DNA of 27,101 nt, taken from IMG/VR virus record IMGVR_UViG_3300030331_005113, positions 1 through 27,101 of that record; one strand, 5' to 3'. The notes beneath the pieces were generated by a model. The model was not told the origin of the DNA. It did not search any database and worked only from the letters and a program-made list of their open reading frames with translations. Below are positions 9,201 to 16,481 of the stretch, one piece after another. Numbering within the stretch: the stretch's first letter is position 1; each line of letters starts with the position of its first letter. The position numbers and the translations under genes were made by a program. This DNA is from a virus.

Positions 9201-11845
9201 GTTAATGTTATTTCTGTAATAGAAACTGGGTCTGGAGTACCCGAACCTGATTGAGCACAAACTATAGTAGCAAATGCTCCTGTTCCAGTACCACCAGTTA
9301 AAGGAACATTATTATAAGTACCAGCTGTACAATCTGTTGGGTTTGAATTTGCACCTACTCCTGAATTTAAAGTGGCTAGTAAGGAATTAAATTCTGAACT
9401 TAAACCTACTGCATTTGGGTGTTTATCTCTTTGTACTAATACTGACCACCAACCTTCATCAAAGAAAGGTAAATAAATATCCTCTGATTTTGCGAGCCCA
9501 CCATCTAAAGCAGAACCAGACATAATTAAATTCATTACACCATATTGATAAAAATCACTGTTACCAGATCCGGAATATGATCCTGATTCTGATCCTGTCC
9601 AAAATAAATTTACTGTCCAGTCAAATTCATTATCTGCAGCTCCATTAGATTTTTTAGCTATTAATGACTGGCTATAATAATTTCCATCAAAAGATGATGA
9701 AGGGTGTCCTGTTGTTTTAAATCTAAACCCAACTCCATCAGGTACAATAAATGAACCAGATTCTGCAATATGATTTCTATTTAATGGTAACCAAGGTACT
9801 ACTATAGATGAACTCGCATTATAAGAATCTGCTACGGGTTTAAATGCATAACTATATCTATTATACCATAGATCATAGTCATCTGTTTGATCTTTGTCCT
9901 TACCACCAAATTCATTTATTCTTAATATTGTACTTGGTATCCCCCAAATATTAATTAATTGTCTTAATCCTGCAATTGTTCCTTTTTTCTTAACAAGATA
10001 AGCCATATTATGATAAAGACGTTTATATATTTCTTTACTTACCTTATCAATAGGGTATGGGAAACCTGATGTTTCTAATTGTTGTACATAATCTAAGAAT
10101 GAATAATTAGGATTCCAGTAATTAGCTATTTGACCGTTGTTAATAGCAATATATTGAGTAATTAATTCACTACCTGTTGGAGGAACGTATACACCATTAT
10201 CTTCACCTGTTAAACCTATAAAATTATCTTGATTATTAAAATTATTTCCAAAACCAGCGTAACCTAAAGATGTAATAACATCATCAGCTAATGACAATGG
10301 AACTCCCTTATCTAATTGATTTGTAGTATTTAATTTTTCAGTTACTGCTTTTGTATACAACCACAATTCATCAAATGATTGACCAGCCATATTTATGAAA
10401 TCTATATATCTGTCATTATCCCCATTTTCTCTGATAAATTCAGGGACTGTAAAATATAACCAATTTTGATTATCAAAATCATATAAAGAGGCTGTTAGTA
10501 AAGCTCCACCATAATATTGACTATTTTCTACATCACTACCTAACCAAGTTAATGCTTCTACAGAACTAGTAGATAATAATTCAAGGGGAAATTTAGATCC
10601 TGTTTTAGGATATGTATCTGATCCTGTATTATAATATTGGTAATATTCAAATCCATCAAAATTAGCTATTTCATTTTCTATTTTTGTATATAAAGAAGCT
10701 ATACTAGATGATATTTGAGTTACATTAGAATTTGAACCTGTTGTTACACTTAATGCAGTTATATCTGCCTCAAAAGCTTGTATATTACTTACTTTTTCGT
10801 AGAAATTTTGTACTCTAGATTTTGCTGATGAAAAGTTAACAAATTCATCAAATGAACCTGTAGAATAATTAGGTGTTAAAGTAATACCATCACGTTTTAA
10901 TTTATTTAATACCTGATCTTTTGAGCTAGAGGATTGTGTATTTAATAATTCATCTTTATTTTTATAAGTAGTTGAATTATTTATAAAATCCTTTATTTTA
11001 AGGTTAGTATTTGGTCCTCTTAATTGTATTAAATCATCTATATTACCTAAATCTTCTATAAAATCTACTTTATATGCTTTACTTTCTGCGGTTTTAGTAG
11101 CTATATATAATTCATCTAATAATTGATATTTTAAAGGTAATGGATCGAATAATTTTATTAAAATAGAATTTTGTTGATCTTCACTATCTTGGGGTGGTAT
11201 TGATAATAAAACATTAACTCCTATATGATATTCATTTTCTCCAAATGAAACATAAAACTCATCGAAAAATTCTGCTTGTTCTAATTTTCTAGCTAATGAT
11301 AAGTAACCACTTCTTATTTCATTATTTGTTTGGAAATTTGATTTTAATCTAATTTCTGTTCTACTAGGTGAAATTTCTGATAGATAAAAAGGATTATCTA
11401 TAGAAGAACTTAATTCATAATTAACAAAATTATAAACACCATATAAAATACCTTGTGTATAGCCTGCATTATATATATCTTCTTCTGGGGATAAAGATAT
11501 TGTATCTGTTGTTGTTTGAAATTGAGTAGGGTCGTTTTTTTCAGACTCATACGAATTTACTCTTTCATATAAATTAGTATTAGTAGTACGTGGTTCTGAT
11601 ACTTTACCAGCTGGGGATGCTCCTGGTGTGTTATTTGATATTATAGAATAATTGGAAAAATTATAATCAGAATATTGAACTACTTTATTAGCATCATATA
11701 TATAAAACTCTATGTTATTTAAATCCTGAGTAAAAGACCCAGAAAATTGTTCCATAGGAATTACTTTTTGATCTTGTAATTCAAATCCATCAGCAGTTAA
11801 TTCTGATGGTTCAATTTGTGATATAGATGATGATATTGATATCAT
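3269..11845 (-). CDS. Giant modular tail/baseplate protein (2858 residues)
   Basis: A single open frame with no sign of frameshift encodes a very large virion protein. Visible regions in order: a baseplate-like N-terminal part with 'WLYFTVPEFIRENGDNDRY' (about 458-530); 'KRLYHNMAYLVKKKGTIAGL' followed by 'INIWGIPS' (about 606-647), which recalls the tail-tip gpI family of P2-like phages; a LamG/concanavalin-like fold (about 683-810 and 1128-1240) apparently split by three glycine-rich modules; a segment with 'YFKKYIGSDPYAYIRLIKYF' and 'YVPARTSVSTGIVIKQNLLE' (about 1438-1513); a jelly-roll-like region split by another module near 1917-1983; further modules near 2387-2455 and 2658-2728; and a C-terminus with 'IPNDLTLQQKENALNIINQL'. 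Its place after gp25 and gp6 fits a gp7-like wedge or tip position. No catalytic site is visible. The leader ATTAAAGTAAATT has no Shine-Dalgarno. Structural role likely, exact homology uncertain. Confidence 0.9.
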   Translation of the reverse strand: MISISSSISQIEPSELTADGFELQDQKVIPMEQFSGSFTQDLNNIEFYIYDANKVVQYSDYNFSNYSIISNNTPGASPAGKVSEPRTTNTNLYERVNSYESEKNDPTQFQTTTDTISLSPEEDIYNAGYTQGILYGVYNFVNYELSSSIDNPFYLSEISPSRTEIRLKSNFQTNNEIRSGYLSLARKLEQAEFFDEFYVSFGENEYHIGVNVLLSIPPQDSEDQQNSILIKLFDPLPLKYQLLDELYIATKTAESKAYKVDFIEDLGNIDDLIQLRGPNTNLKIKDFINNSTTYKNKDELLNTQSSSSKDQVLNKLKRDGITLTPNYSTGSFDEFVNFSSAKSRVQNFYEKVSNIQAFEADITALSVTTGSNSNVTQISSSIASLYTKIENEIANFDGFEYYQYYNTGSDTYPKTGSKFPLELLSTSSVEALTWLGSDVENSQYYGGALLTASLYDFDNQNWLYFTVPEFIRENGDNDRYIDFINMAGQSFDELWLYTKAVTEKLNTTNQLDKGVPLSLADDVITSLGYAGFGNNFNNQDNFIGLTGEDNGVYVPPTGSELITQYIAINNGQIANYWNPNYSFLDYVQQLETSGFPYPIDKVSKEIYKRLYHNMAYLVKKKGTIAGLRQLINIWGIPSTILRINEFGGKDKDQTDDYDLWYNRYSYAFKPVADSYNASSSIVVPWLPLNRNHIAESGSFIVPDGVGFRFKTTGHPSSSFDGNYYSQSLIAKKSNGAADNEFDWTVNLFWTGSESGSYSGSGNSDFYQYGVMNLIMSGSALDGGLAKSEDIYLPFFDEGWWSVLVQRDKHPNAVGLSSEFNSLLATLNSGVGANSNPTDCTAGTYNNVPLTGGTGTGAFATIVCAQSGSGTPDPVSITEITLTKTGTGYALNDQLNIAAGALGSQTLAPTIAVGSITIPAGTYTTAGFPGPNGGGNYPSVPLNTVTGTGTGGDVNVVTNDQGGITSITVDTAGSGYATGNQVRITAGALGGGTVIGPLETPLSYAGAGSLFPVGTYTYEDTSGGTLTQTAGTDGDNLQIQFTVSVPNTLPAEVTVLQPGFNYAGNCTFQIAQNAVVGNSAVNVSVPSTAISANSEEITITLQASDINATSDAAAIVLTAADLANGDNGQPTTYTLFAKNKLYDGNDGNSIGFEGSASINTGVEGTGGIYGSGLYGSAVYGTYISSSINKAWNTFGGINEPDGVHIGGALTGVEIASIGTNNFLAQEPGKIFSGSFQEFRYYSHDISESVFNDFVMNPESIEGNFITGSESSFDIVNFRAPLGNELENFFTASQGVTSSDVTTFLTSSHPAVTASAPEFITASFIDTALDTYDRYSWIQYQNPTVRTFSETNTETYFLDQPAIGIRNRISSKIQATSNLNFGNVLSNQVSIQKDPFISQSYTENINTLEVAFSPTSEIDDDIIQSLGFGAIQEVIADPRFRSSSDDVYPGLRKIADDYFKKYIGSDPYAYIRLIKYFDDSLFRAIKNYVPARTSVSTGIVIKQNLLERNRYREPQMDIVTTQSYATTNVPLTYKNLMLSGSIYSQSVIVDFDGGAGGPYNQYNTLETGSVLFQLDGPAVNVTFGAGVRTNLLYRAGSFFLLDAANTNVHVDLFGNANTSDVDDGPFFTVEKSLRTPLYWNPKFASNPTTDFTVEIYSDKRGLIYTAADRISSANPPGQLLFTDRFRTQIVYAEMHPGERLRLFVTFGGAAEIENDGGQAVVSFGNSADIFNLYDGTPLVNSASINLPMSQQGFFANQVTTLGTITSSFIDNQEQFYTGELSGSNFNTFAYSSSYVSPYNPYARVPKNSTSSAAFQEDLPIVNFSTFASQSKTGGTGNAFSSFTSNGVTIDTKSGTITGARMEFAASQSLIPLQNYLVTFDMNCTVNDFGNPVGLSSFGIQDGVNVRNGAGFGNATGQANAFSVTSVGSGYVAGTYPTTPITGIGTGLTLNVVVSLGQISGFSTIATNGTGYQQGDVLRVLGNDGSSGGEITLTNAGNISLSSTGNFVVSHSFMAFPTPDAPLDYQSLSLQAGIGIEATLTNFKVEGVGGEFDKQVAPIFFNPLQQDQFQILNTQSILFNNSDYNPLNNFIMPQRSSSFRYALTYDQSQDQPTEFDTVVTWSYDNTSPSASRPNPAILEDSNYTQQAYTLPRYRGSKLKSLDYNFFTPSGTVGPIQAQPTAPYNIGYGYSSSVAEEFLDGATGSYTGDLSYGQTSCINKNPQYIAHFQTSFSPTDFYQSMQFNIDQLIEIPMESIAGEEITPNSIEVRGDNENKKFVASIFEPNRQLQMTFDEITFNGIQYGALGAGPFKILNSATVFKTINSNARNFASESLQYQYQLAGDPVSSSFAAGVQFDTPGTIQMVTASNITEVGGTPVQSNGFLLSGSNTFQEQTGAVTSVSIKAAGNGGSTGVKNTTGGQGSGLRINVLTLTGGDGMATISLDAGGSGYAVGDVCDVTGVTSGQVEVESIANAGNQFLPFATSSAGEVEIPSEYRLEMAGPQLALYHTYNKLVESGSTRQDPTCLINPISQSTVWIKSGLDPRDKDNYYSWYPSGSNCLNYQDYQEPFLINRGDVIRAEGLREVFIANGEPSQSLKFSKDFTVEEVQNFRNSASATTVTGGAFINNSAGVIDIFRTTANATSVTFPFNATNPNNDAFQTSGAGVSGSVTLTSTATSKFFVSIDSAFLTTGTSTGYAIGDTITITDATLDASAFGSTTGAVTLTLSSANVQGGGAFGATGFTLKVDDQCWNGGTERYRQQTQGAIETVTPTFLKVTPDPLVALNGLAGGAITKFTVRREVEQDNRVMIRNITAPTGSRGVETQSGGGYIIPNDLTLQQKENALNIINQLRAKNAFPSSDNTSS
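3660..3870 (-). repeat. Glycine-rich module in the 2858-residue protein, copy f
   Basis: It encodes SVTLTSTATSKFFVSIDSAF, then GTSTGYAIGDTITITDATLD. The G-Y-x-x-G-D element and the following short hydrophobic strand match the other modules, but the first half is less typical, so this is the weakest copy in the protein. Confidence 0.55.
4470..4690 (-). repeat. Glycine-rich module in the 2858-residue protein, copy e
   Basis: It encodes GGQGSGLRINVLTL followed by GGSGYAVGDVCDVTGV. Both the opening G-x-G and the closing G-x-G-Y-x-x-G-D elements are present with typical spacing. Confidence 0.7.
5895..6090 (-). repeat. Glycine-rich module in the 2858-residue protein, copy d
   Basis: It encodes GTYPTTPITGIGTGLTLNVV and then GTGYQQGDVLRVLGNDGSSG. 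This is one of the clearest copies. It lies between residues that together look like one carbohydrate-binding-type jelly roll. Confidence 0.75.
8615..9330 (-). repeat. Three consecutive glycine-rich modules (copies a, b, c)
   Basis: Copy a (about 9139-9330) carries GTYNNVPLTGGTGTG and GTGYALNDQLNIAAGALG. Copy b (about 8880-9095) carries GTYTTAGFPG, TGTGTGGDVNVV and GSGYATGNQVRITAGALG. Copy c (about 8615-8815) carries GTYTYEDTSGG and GFNYAGNCTFQIA. Copies a and b share the AGALG ending and nearly the same DNA there (plus strand CCTAAAGCACC), which suggests a tandem duplication. Confidence 0.75.
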
Positions 11846-11853
11846 AATTTACT

Positions 11854-12732
11854 TTAATATTTAGGTGTTCCTGGGTTAATAACTCCACTATTATCAGTTC
11901 CTCCTAAACCAGATCCTCCTGGTAATGGATCTCCTCCTGTTCCTTGTTGGAAAGCATTAGTAAAACCAAAAGTTACTCCTGGGATGCCGCCTCCGCCGCC
12001 TCCACCGCTTCCACCGCTTCCACCACCTTGAGATGGAAGTGTATTTCCTGCACTATCAATTCCTAAACCTGAGCCTACTAAATCACTACTTGAATTGGAT
12101 TGTTCTGCTCCTAAATTGGCTTCTTGTTCTAATAAATCTTCTAAATTAGCCCCTTCACCTGATTGTCTAATTGCTTGATCTAATGTTGTTTTAACCCCTA
12201 ATAATTCATTTATATCTAATTGTAATTGCAAATTTTCTTCTCTTAATTCTACTATTTCTTCTAATAAAGCATCTATTTGTTCTTGATTTTCTATAACTTT
12301 AGAATACTCTGTACTTTCAAGTACTAAAAATTCATGAGAATTAGTTTCTCCATATTTTGGTATTTGAAAAAATAGATTTTGATATATAGTAAAAAAGTCT
12401 CCTACAGTAGCCAAGTTAGGATCAAAAAAGCTTAAATCAGGGGGTAATTGATCTAATTCTGAAAAATTAGTATCAATAGTATTATTAAAGGCTACTTTAT
12501 CAAAAACATCTCTATTTAATACTAAAGTTTCATCATTTTGGGTACCTCTAAAATTAGTAGCTGGTAGTTTAAACCCTTCTTTAGTAAGAGATATTATATT
12601 TTGAGGTTTAAGTCGTGATTGTAAGTCACTTAATAAGCTAGACTGGGGTTTAGTAGTAGCACTCAAAGGTTTAGTAATAGCCTTTGATACTGATGGGGTT
12701 GATTTAGTATTTGTGCTTACTCCGTATGCCAT
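11854..12732 (-). CDS. Coiled-coil structural protein with a glycine-linker tail
   Basis: This 292-residue protein has a Ser/Thr/Lys-rich N-terminus, a globular middle, a strong coiled coil at about 144-188 (EEIVELREENLQLQLDINEL), and a disordered tail with a run of Gly and Ser at about 235-249. The shape suggests a homo-oligomeric (perhaps trimeric) connector between the DNRLRE-like protein encoded before it and the giant tail protein encoded after it. Its ATG overlaps the preceding stop as TAATG, so it is probably translationally coupled. I do not recognise a named family; the role is inferred from coiled coil and position only. Confidence 0.8.
   Translation of the reverse strand: MAYGVSTNTKSTPSVSKAITKPLSATTKPQSSLLSDLQSRLKPQNIISLTKEGFKLPATNFRGTQNDETLVLNRDVFDKVAFNNTIDTNFSELDQLPPDLSFFDPNLATVGDFFTIYQNLFFQIPKYGETNSHEFLVLESTEYSKVIENQEQIDALLEEIVELREENLQLQLDINELLGVKTTLDQAIRQSGEGANLEDLLEQEANLGAEQSNSSSDLVGSGLGIDSAGNTLPSQGGGSGGSGGGGGGGIPGVTFGFTNAFQQGTGGDPLPGGSGLGGTDNSGVINPGTPKY
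11986..12027 (-). repeat. GC-rich glycine/serine codon repeat
   Basis: The plus strand reads GCCGCCTCCGCCGCCTCCAC and continues with two CCGCTTCCA units. On the coding strand this is a run of GGT, GGA, GGC and AGC codons giving Gly-Gly-Ser repeats. It is far more GC-rich than its surroundings and is a likely site of slippage length variation. Confidence 0.8.
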
Positions 12733-14606
12733 TATCCATTTATTACTTTAAACATTATATCTTCATCAAATATTTGAGTAGTACCATCTAATTTTGTTTT
12801 AATTAGTATAGTATAAAATCTTTCTGGTTCTAAACCATTCATATACACATCAAAATAACTAGATGTTGAATCAGCACTAATTTGAGTATATGTGTCATCA
12901 AATTCAATTACAAACTCATTTGTATCAGTATCTTTTATTGCATATGAAGATGAGTTTTCTGGTAAATAAAAATTTGTTGTATACAAAGAAGCTGTTTGGA
13001 ATACTACATCTGGGTATTTTGGTATAGCTGCAATTCTAAATCTAGCTACACTTCCAGAATAATAAGTACCATCATTATTATATACTGACATAAATGATTC
13101 TTGTGAACCTAATATTTTATTATTTGAAGATCCAGTGTCAAAATAATAATCATTCCACTTCATATTTAATAGTGGAGGATAAATTGTATTTGTATCAATT
13201 GAAAAATACCTGAATGTAGCAGTTGTATTTAGATTATTTACAAATTCTTTAGAACTTGATTGTTTAACTATTAACCCATCATTAGGGAAACCTTTAGCAG
13301 CATCAACTAATGAAGCTGTGTACCAGTTTTTTACTATATTAGTTATATCAACTTTAAAATCTACATCATTACCATATGAAAATGTTTTTCCAAGTTCTAT
13401 ATCTAATCCTAAAGCTGACCCTGTATACCAATTTCCTCCCCCAGCGTCATCTGATGATGAAAAGGAAGCAGTAGCAAAATCTCCAAAAGTTCCTGTGGTT
13501 TGCCATGTTACAGCTCCATCAGCAGCTGATCCAGAATAATTTCTAAATATCCAACTACAACCATCTGTTGTAACTGGGTTGTTGGCAAATTTACCTGTTC
13601 CCATATTCCAGCTACCTGAGACTGCATATACTTTTAAGCGCTGATCCATTCCTAAACCTGTAACTACTGCTGCAGAATTTAATAATTCATATTGTGCTTC
13701 TCTATCATGCCAATTAGATGATGAAACTGCAGGAGATGATAAGGTTATTGTTATATTATCTGAAAGTGGGTGTTCTCCAAATGATTCCGATTTAAATACT
13801 AATGTATCTCCTGCATTATAACCAATACCATAGGGTTGTATTGCTCTTATAACATCAACAGTTGTTACTAAATCATCAGCTCCAATTTGAAAATAAAAAG
13901 TATTATTAGGATATGCTTGATCAAATGTAAATACACCTGCTCCTACTGTTGAGTCAATTGCTGCAGGTGTTAAATAAAGATCTTTATTACTTAAATATGA
14001 AAAATAACCTTGGCTTACATATGATGCAGATCCATTATTTACTATAGGTGCTGATATTACTTTATTATCCTTAACTACTAAATTTATTGAGGCACTTAAA
14101 GAAGATGTAGTAACAGTATTTTCTACATCATCAGTTGATACAATAAAAGGGCCATAAGTACCATTATTTGCTGTAAATGTAGGAGTAATTACTAAATCAT
14201 CAACTATGTCTCTATTTGGTATAAAATAAGACCCATTTAATCCTATTTCAAATTTTTGACCTCTACCCGTACCTGTTGAAGATGAAGGTATTAAATCAAT
14301 TTCAATATTACCTACACCATCAGAAGATGTAGGATAATTAGGTCCAGCTGCCATTGTTTGGTCAAATAAAAAATCTGATTCTCCTAGATTAGTATTTAAT
14401 ACTGTAACTCCTGATCCCGAGATATATGTTGTTACAAAATTATTAATTTCGGTTTGAGAAAATTGCATTAAATATCTACTAACTTGAGGTTTAGTATCTT
14501 GTATAGCAGTAGATGCCTCTAAAATTTCATCTAATCCAGTATTCATACTTTGAGATATAGTATAAAGTGAAGAATCTTTTGAAGGAAAAATTTTATATAT
14601 TGCCAT
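12732..14606 (-). CDS. DNRLRE-like virion structural protein
   Basis: This 624-residue protein begins MAIYKIFPSKDSSLYTISQS and continues to a 'RYLMQFS' strand. From about 296 it has features I associate with DNRLRE-type beta sandwiches: 'VYAVSGSWNMGTGKFANNP', 'DITNIVKNWYTA' (about 417-430), 'LIVKQSS', and 'TIYPPLLNMKWNDYYF' near 475-495. The last 40 residues look like a small immunoglobulin-like strand pair. The two halves of the sandwich are separated by about 230 residues (roughly 66-295) that include a G-Y-N-A-G-D module. It follows gp6 in the operon and precedes the coiled-coil protein, so I infer a tail or baseplate periphery location. The leader (AATAAAAAGAAATT) lacks a Shine-Dalgarno sequence. 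Confidence 0.85.
   Translation of the reverse strand: MAIYKIFPSKDSSLYTISQSMNTGLDEILEASTAIQDTKPQVSRYLMQFSQTEINNFVTTYISGSGVTVLNTNLGESDFLFDQTMAAGPNYPTSSDGVGNIEIDLIPSSSTGTGRGQKFEIGLNGSYFIPNRDIVDDLVITPTFTANNGTYGPFIVSTDDVENTVTTSSLSASINLVVKDNKVISAPIVNNGSASYVSQGYFSYLSNKDLYLTPAAIDSTVGAGVFTFDQAYPNNTFYFQIGADDLVTTVDVIRAIQPYGIGYNAGDTLVFKSESFGEHPLSDNITITLSSPAVSSSNWHDREAQYELLNSAAVVTGLGMDQRLKVYAVSGSWNMGTGKFANNPVTTDGCSWIFRNYSGSAADGAVTWQTTGTFGDFATASFSSSDDAGGGNWYTGSALGLDIELGKTFSYGNDVDFKVDITNIVKNWYTASLVDAAKGFPNDGLIVKQSSSKEFVNNLNTTATFRYFSIDTNTIYPPLLNMKWNDYYFDTGSSNNKILGSQESFMSVYNNDGTYYSGSVARFRIAAIPKYPDVVFQTASLYTTNFYLPENSSSYAIKDTDTNEFVIEFDDTYTQISADSTSSYFDVYMNGLEPERFYTILIKTKLDGTTQIFDEDIMFKVING
13735..13940 (-). repeat. 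Glycine-rich module in the DNRLRE-like protein
   Basis: It encodes a strand-rich stretch ending in YGIGYNAGDTLVFKS and DNITITLS. The G-x-G-Y-x-x-G-D element matches the modules of the giant protein; the opening G-T-G element is weak here, so the copy is divergent. Confidence 0.55.
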
Positions 14607-14618
14607 AATTTCTTTTTA

Positions 14619-16481
14619 TTATAATGGTACTACTCTACCTTTTATATCCTGATTTGGGTTTTTTAATTCAAATATCATTGGGTCAATAGATGGATAAATT
14701 ACGTTATCTACTTCAGCTCCACTTACATCATATGAAAAATCACTATATCCTAAACTAGTACCAGCTAAATTAACTATTTCAACATTTTGTACTGTTTGAA
14801 CTCCTTGTACCTTATCTAGTAAAATAAATAAATCTTTTATTAAAATGGGTTGATTTATTTGCCATTTACTTATATCAAAATAATCAGTTATGGAATCTAT
14901 ACATTTAGTAATAGTTTCACTATTATTAAAATTAGGAGCTACTATAATATCAAAATTGACCCCAATATTAATTATGTAAGCATCCTTTATAAGAATAGAA
15001 TCATTTATCATTCTGAATTCTGATAAATAAGTTTGTAAATTTCTTTTTAATAATGAAGATGCTGTTCTTAATTTTTTATTTATATCATAAGATAAAATAT
15101 ATAAACATAATACAGTTGGTAACTCACCTGCTTGATAATCTCCTATTTTTTGAGGTTCAGCGTGTGCTTTAGCTATAACACCCAGATTAGCAGGCATTGA
15201 TAAAGCTCTAACTAAATAATCTTGTGTTGTTACAGTTCTTAATTGGTTTTGAAAATTACCTAAAGCATTTTGTCTAATTTCTTCAACAGTATCTCCATCC
15301 ATTCCCCCATCAGCTGCTAATTCATTATTAGTAGCTACAGAATTAAATATTTGATTAGCTAAAGAAGTATTTGATAAATTAGGATTTATAAATTTAATAT
15401 TAGTATCATCAATTTGGGTTAATGAGCCTGCTTCTACATTAGCTGCTGCTCCCCCACCAGTTAAATATCTTACTGATAATGTTGTATTAAATGGAGCTAT
15501 TCCATAAGTGTTTGTGAATACAAAGTTAACAGGTGAAAATGCTGTAGTTAATTTTGTTTTTTCAAACGGTAAACCTAAACCTACATTATCTGGGTTAGGA
15601 ATAATTTCTTCTGTTGTAGATTGAGTACTACCAGCCCCAAATTGTAATTGTAAAGAGCCTGAGTCTAAAAAACGAGTTGCAAATCTTCTTTGTACTGTTT
15701 TTAATTCTAAAATATAAGGTACTTCAGTATCTATACTGTAATTGGGATCATTTACATTAGTATTTCTAATTGAATTAAATATATTTTCTTGTGCTAAATT
15801 AGGAACTTCATACCATTCATTACCATTAGTATCAACACAATCTAAAACACCTACTATATTAGCTGCTCTAATTGTTCTTGTATCAAATTTTATTGCATTA
15901 GTAAATGTAAAACTTTCTGTATTAACAGTAGCTGATATAGCTTTTCTTGTCTTTTTTAATAAATAAAATGTTGGATTAATTCCTGATATTTGATATACAG
16001 ACACTGTTGTTGGGTCTAAAGAACTAGAAGCTGAAAAGTCGATAGCATCTTCTATTATAAATTTTTGAGTACTATTTGTGTTTGAAGTTATTTGTGTATT
16101 TTCTGGTATTATTAAGGAATAATCAAAATCAGGTACATAAACACTACCACTTAATATAGCTGGTACTTGTTGAAAAAAATCAATATCTACCGTTGCTACT
16201 GTTGTTACTTTTGGAACATAACCTAAGGAATAGGCTAAAGCATATAAATTTGTAGTTTGTCTAGCTTTTTGTATAAAAGTTTCTTGGATTTGATTATCTA
16301 AATAAAAAGATAAAACATCACCTACATAAGCTGCCATTTCCATAAATAACATACCAGTTGATGTTTCAGTAAAATCGTTAAACGTATTAGGAAAATACGT
16401 TTTAGAATATTGTATAAGGGAATTTCTAAGTGTATTAAAATCCCTATCAATATATCTTATGTCTCTTTCTAATTTAGCCAT
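14619..16481 (-). CDS. Baseplate wedge protein, gp6-like
   Basis: This 620-residue protein matches the T4 gp6 / P2 J-like wedge family that forms the inner ring of the baseplate. The N-terminus has 'RDIRYIDRDFNTLRNSLIQY' and a typical 'GMLFMEMAAYVGDVLSFYLDN' element (about 43-63), followed by 'QKARQTTNLYALAYSLGYVP'. The middle contains 'DGDTVEEIRQNALGNFQNQL' and 'TQDYLVRALSMP', which are characteristic of the baseplate J-like core. Length is close to that of T4 gp6. The ATG overlaps the stop of the gp25-like gene as TAATG, the conserved gp25-gp6 order. I see no truncation. The family assignment is firm; the exact contacts are inferred from T4. Confidence 0.92.
   Translation of the reverse strand: MAKLERDIRYIDRDFNTLRNSLIQYSKTYFPNTFNDFTETSTGMLFMEMAAYVGDVLSFYLDNQIQETFIQKARQTTNLYALAYSLGYVPKVTTVATVDIDFFQQVPAILSGSVYVPDFDYSLIIPENTQITSNTNSTQKFIIEDAIDFSASSSLDPTTVSVYQISGINPTFYLLKKTRKAISATVNTESFTFTNAIKFDTRTIRAANIVGVLDCVDTNGNEWYEVPNLAQENIFNSIRNTNVNDPNYSIDTEVPYILELKTVQRRFATRFLDSGSLQLQFGAGSTQSTTEEIIPNPDNVGLGLPFEKTKLTTAFSPVNFVFTNTYGIAPFNTTLSVRYLTGGGAAANVEAGSLTQIDDTNIKFINPNLSNTSLANQIFNSVATNNELAADGGMDGDTVEEIRQNALGNFQNQLRTVTTQDYLVRALSMPANLGVIAKAHAEPQKIGDYQAGELPTVLCLYILSYDINKKLRTASSLLKRNLQTYLSEFRMINDSILIKDAYIINIGVNFDIIVAPNFNNSETITKCIDSITDYFDISKWQINQPILIKDLFILLDKVQGVQTVQNVEIVNLAGTSLGYSDFSYDVSGAEVDNVIYPSIDPMIFELKNPNQDIKGRVVPL

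Noticed and set aside
8615-9330. CRISPR-like or DNA-level tandem repeat
   Set aside because: The repetition is at the protein level, in frame, with diverged DNA and no constant repeat-spacer spacing.
13318-13539. Plus-strand open frame of 73 codons
   Set aside because: It lies wholly within the well-supported 624-residue minus-strand gene, has no homologous look and no leader of its own.
79-13940. Diversity-generating retroelement acting on the tail genes
   Set aside because: The repeated modules invite the idea, but there is no reverse transcriptase, no template/variable repeat pair and no adenine-specific substitution pattern visible in the window.
15742-15966. Plus-strand open frame of 74 codons
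   Set aside because: It is opposite the gp6-like gene; AT-rich complementary strands give such frames by chance.
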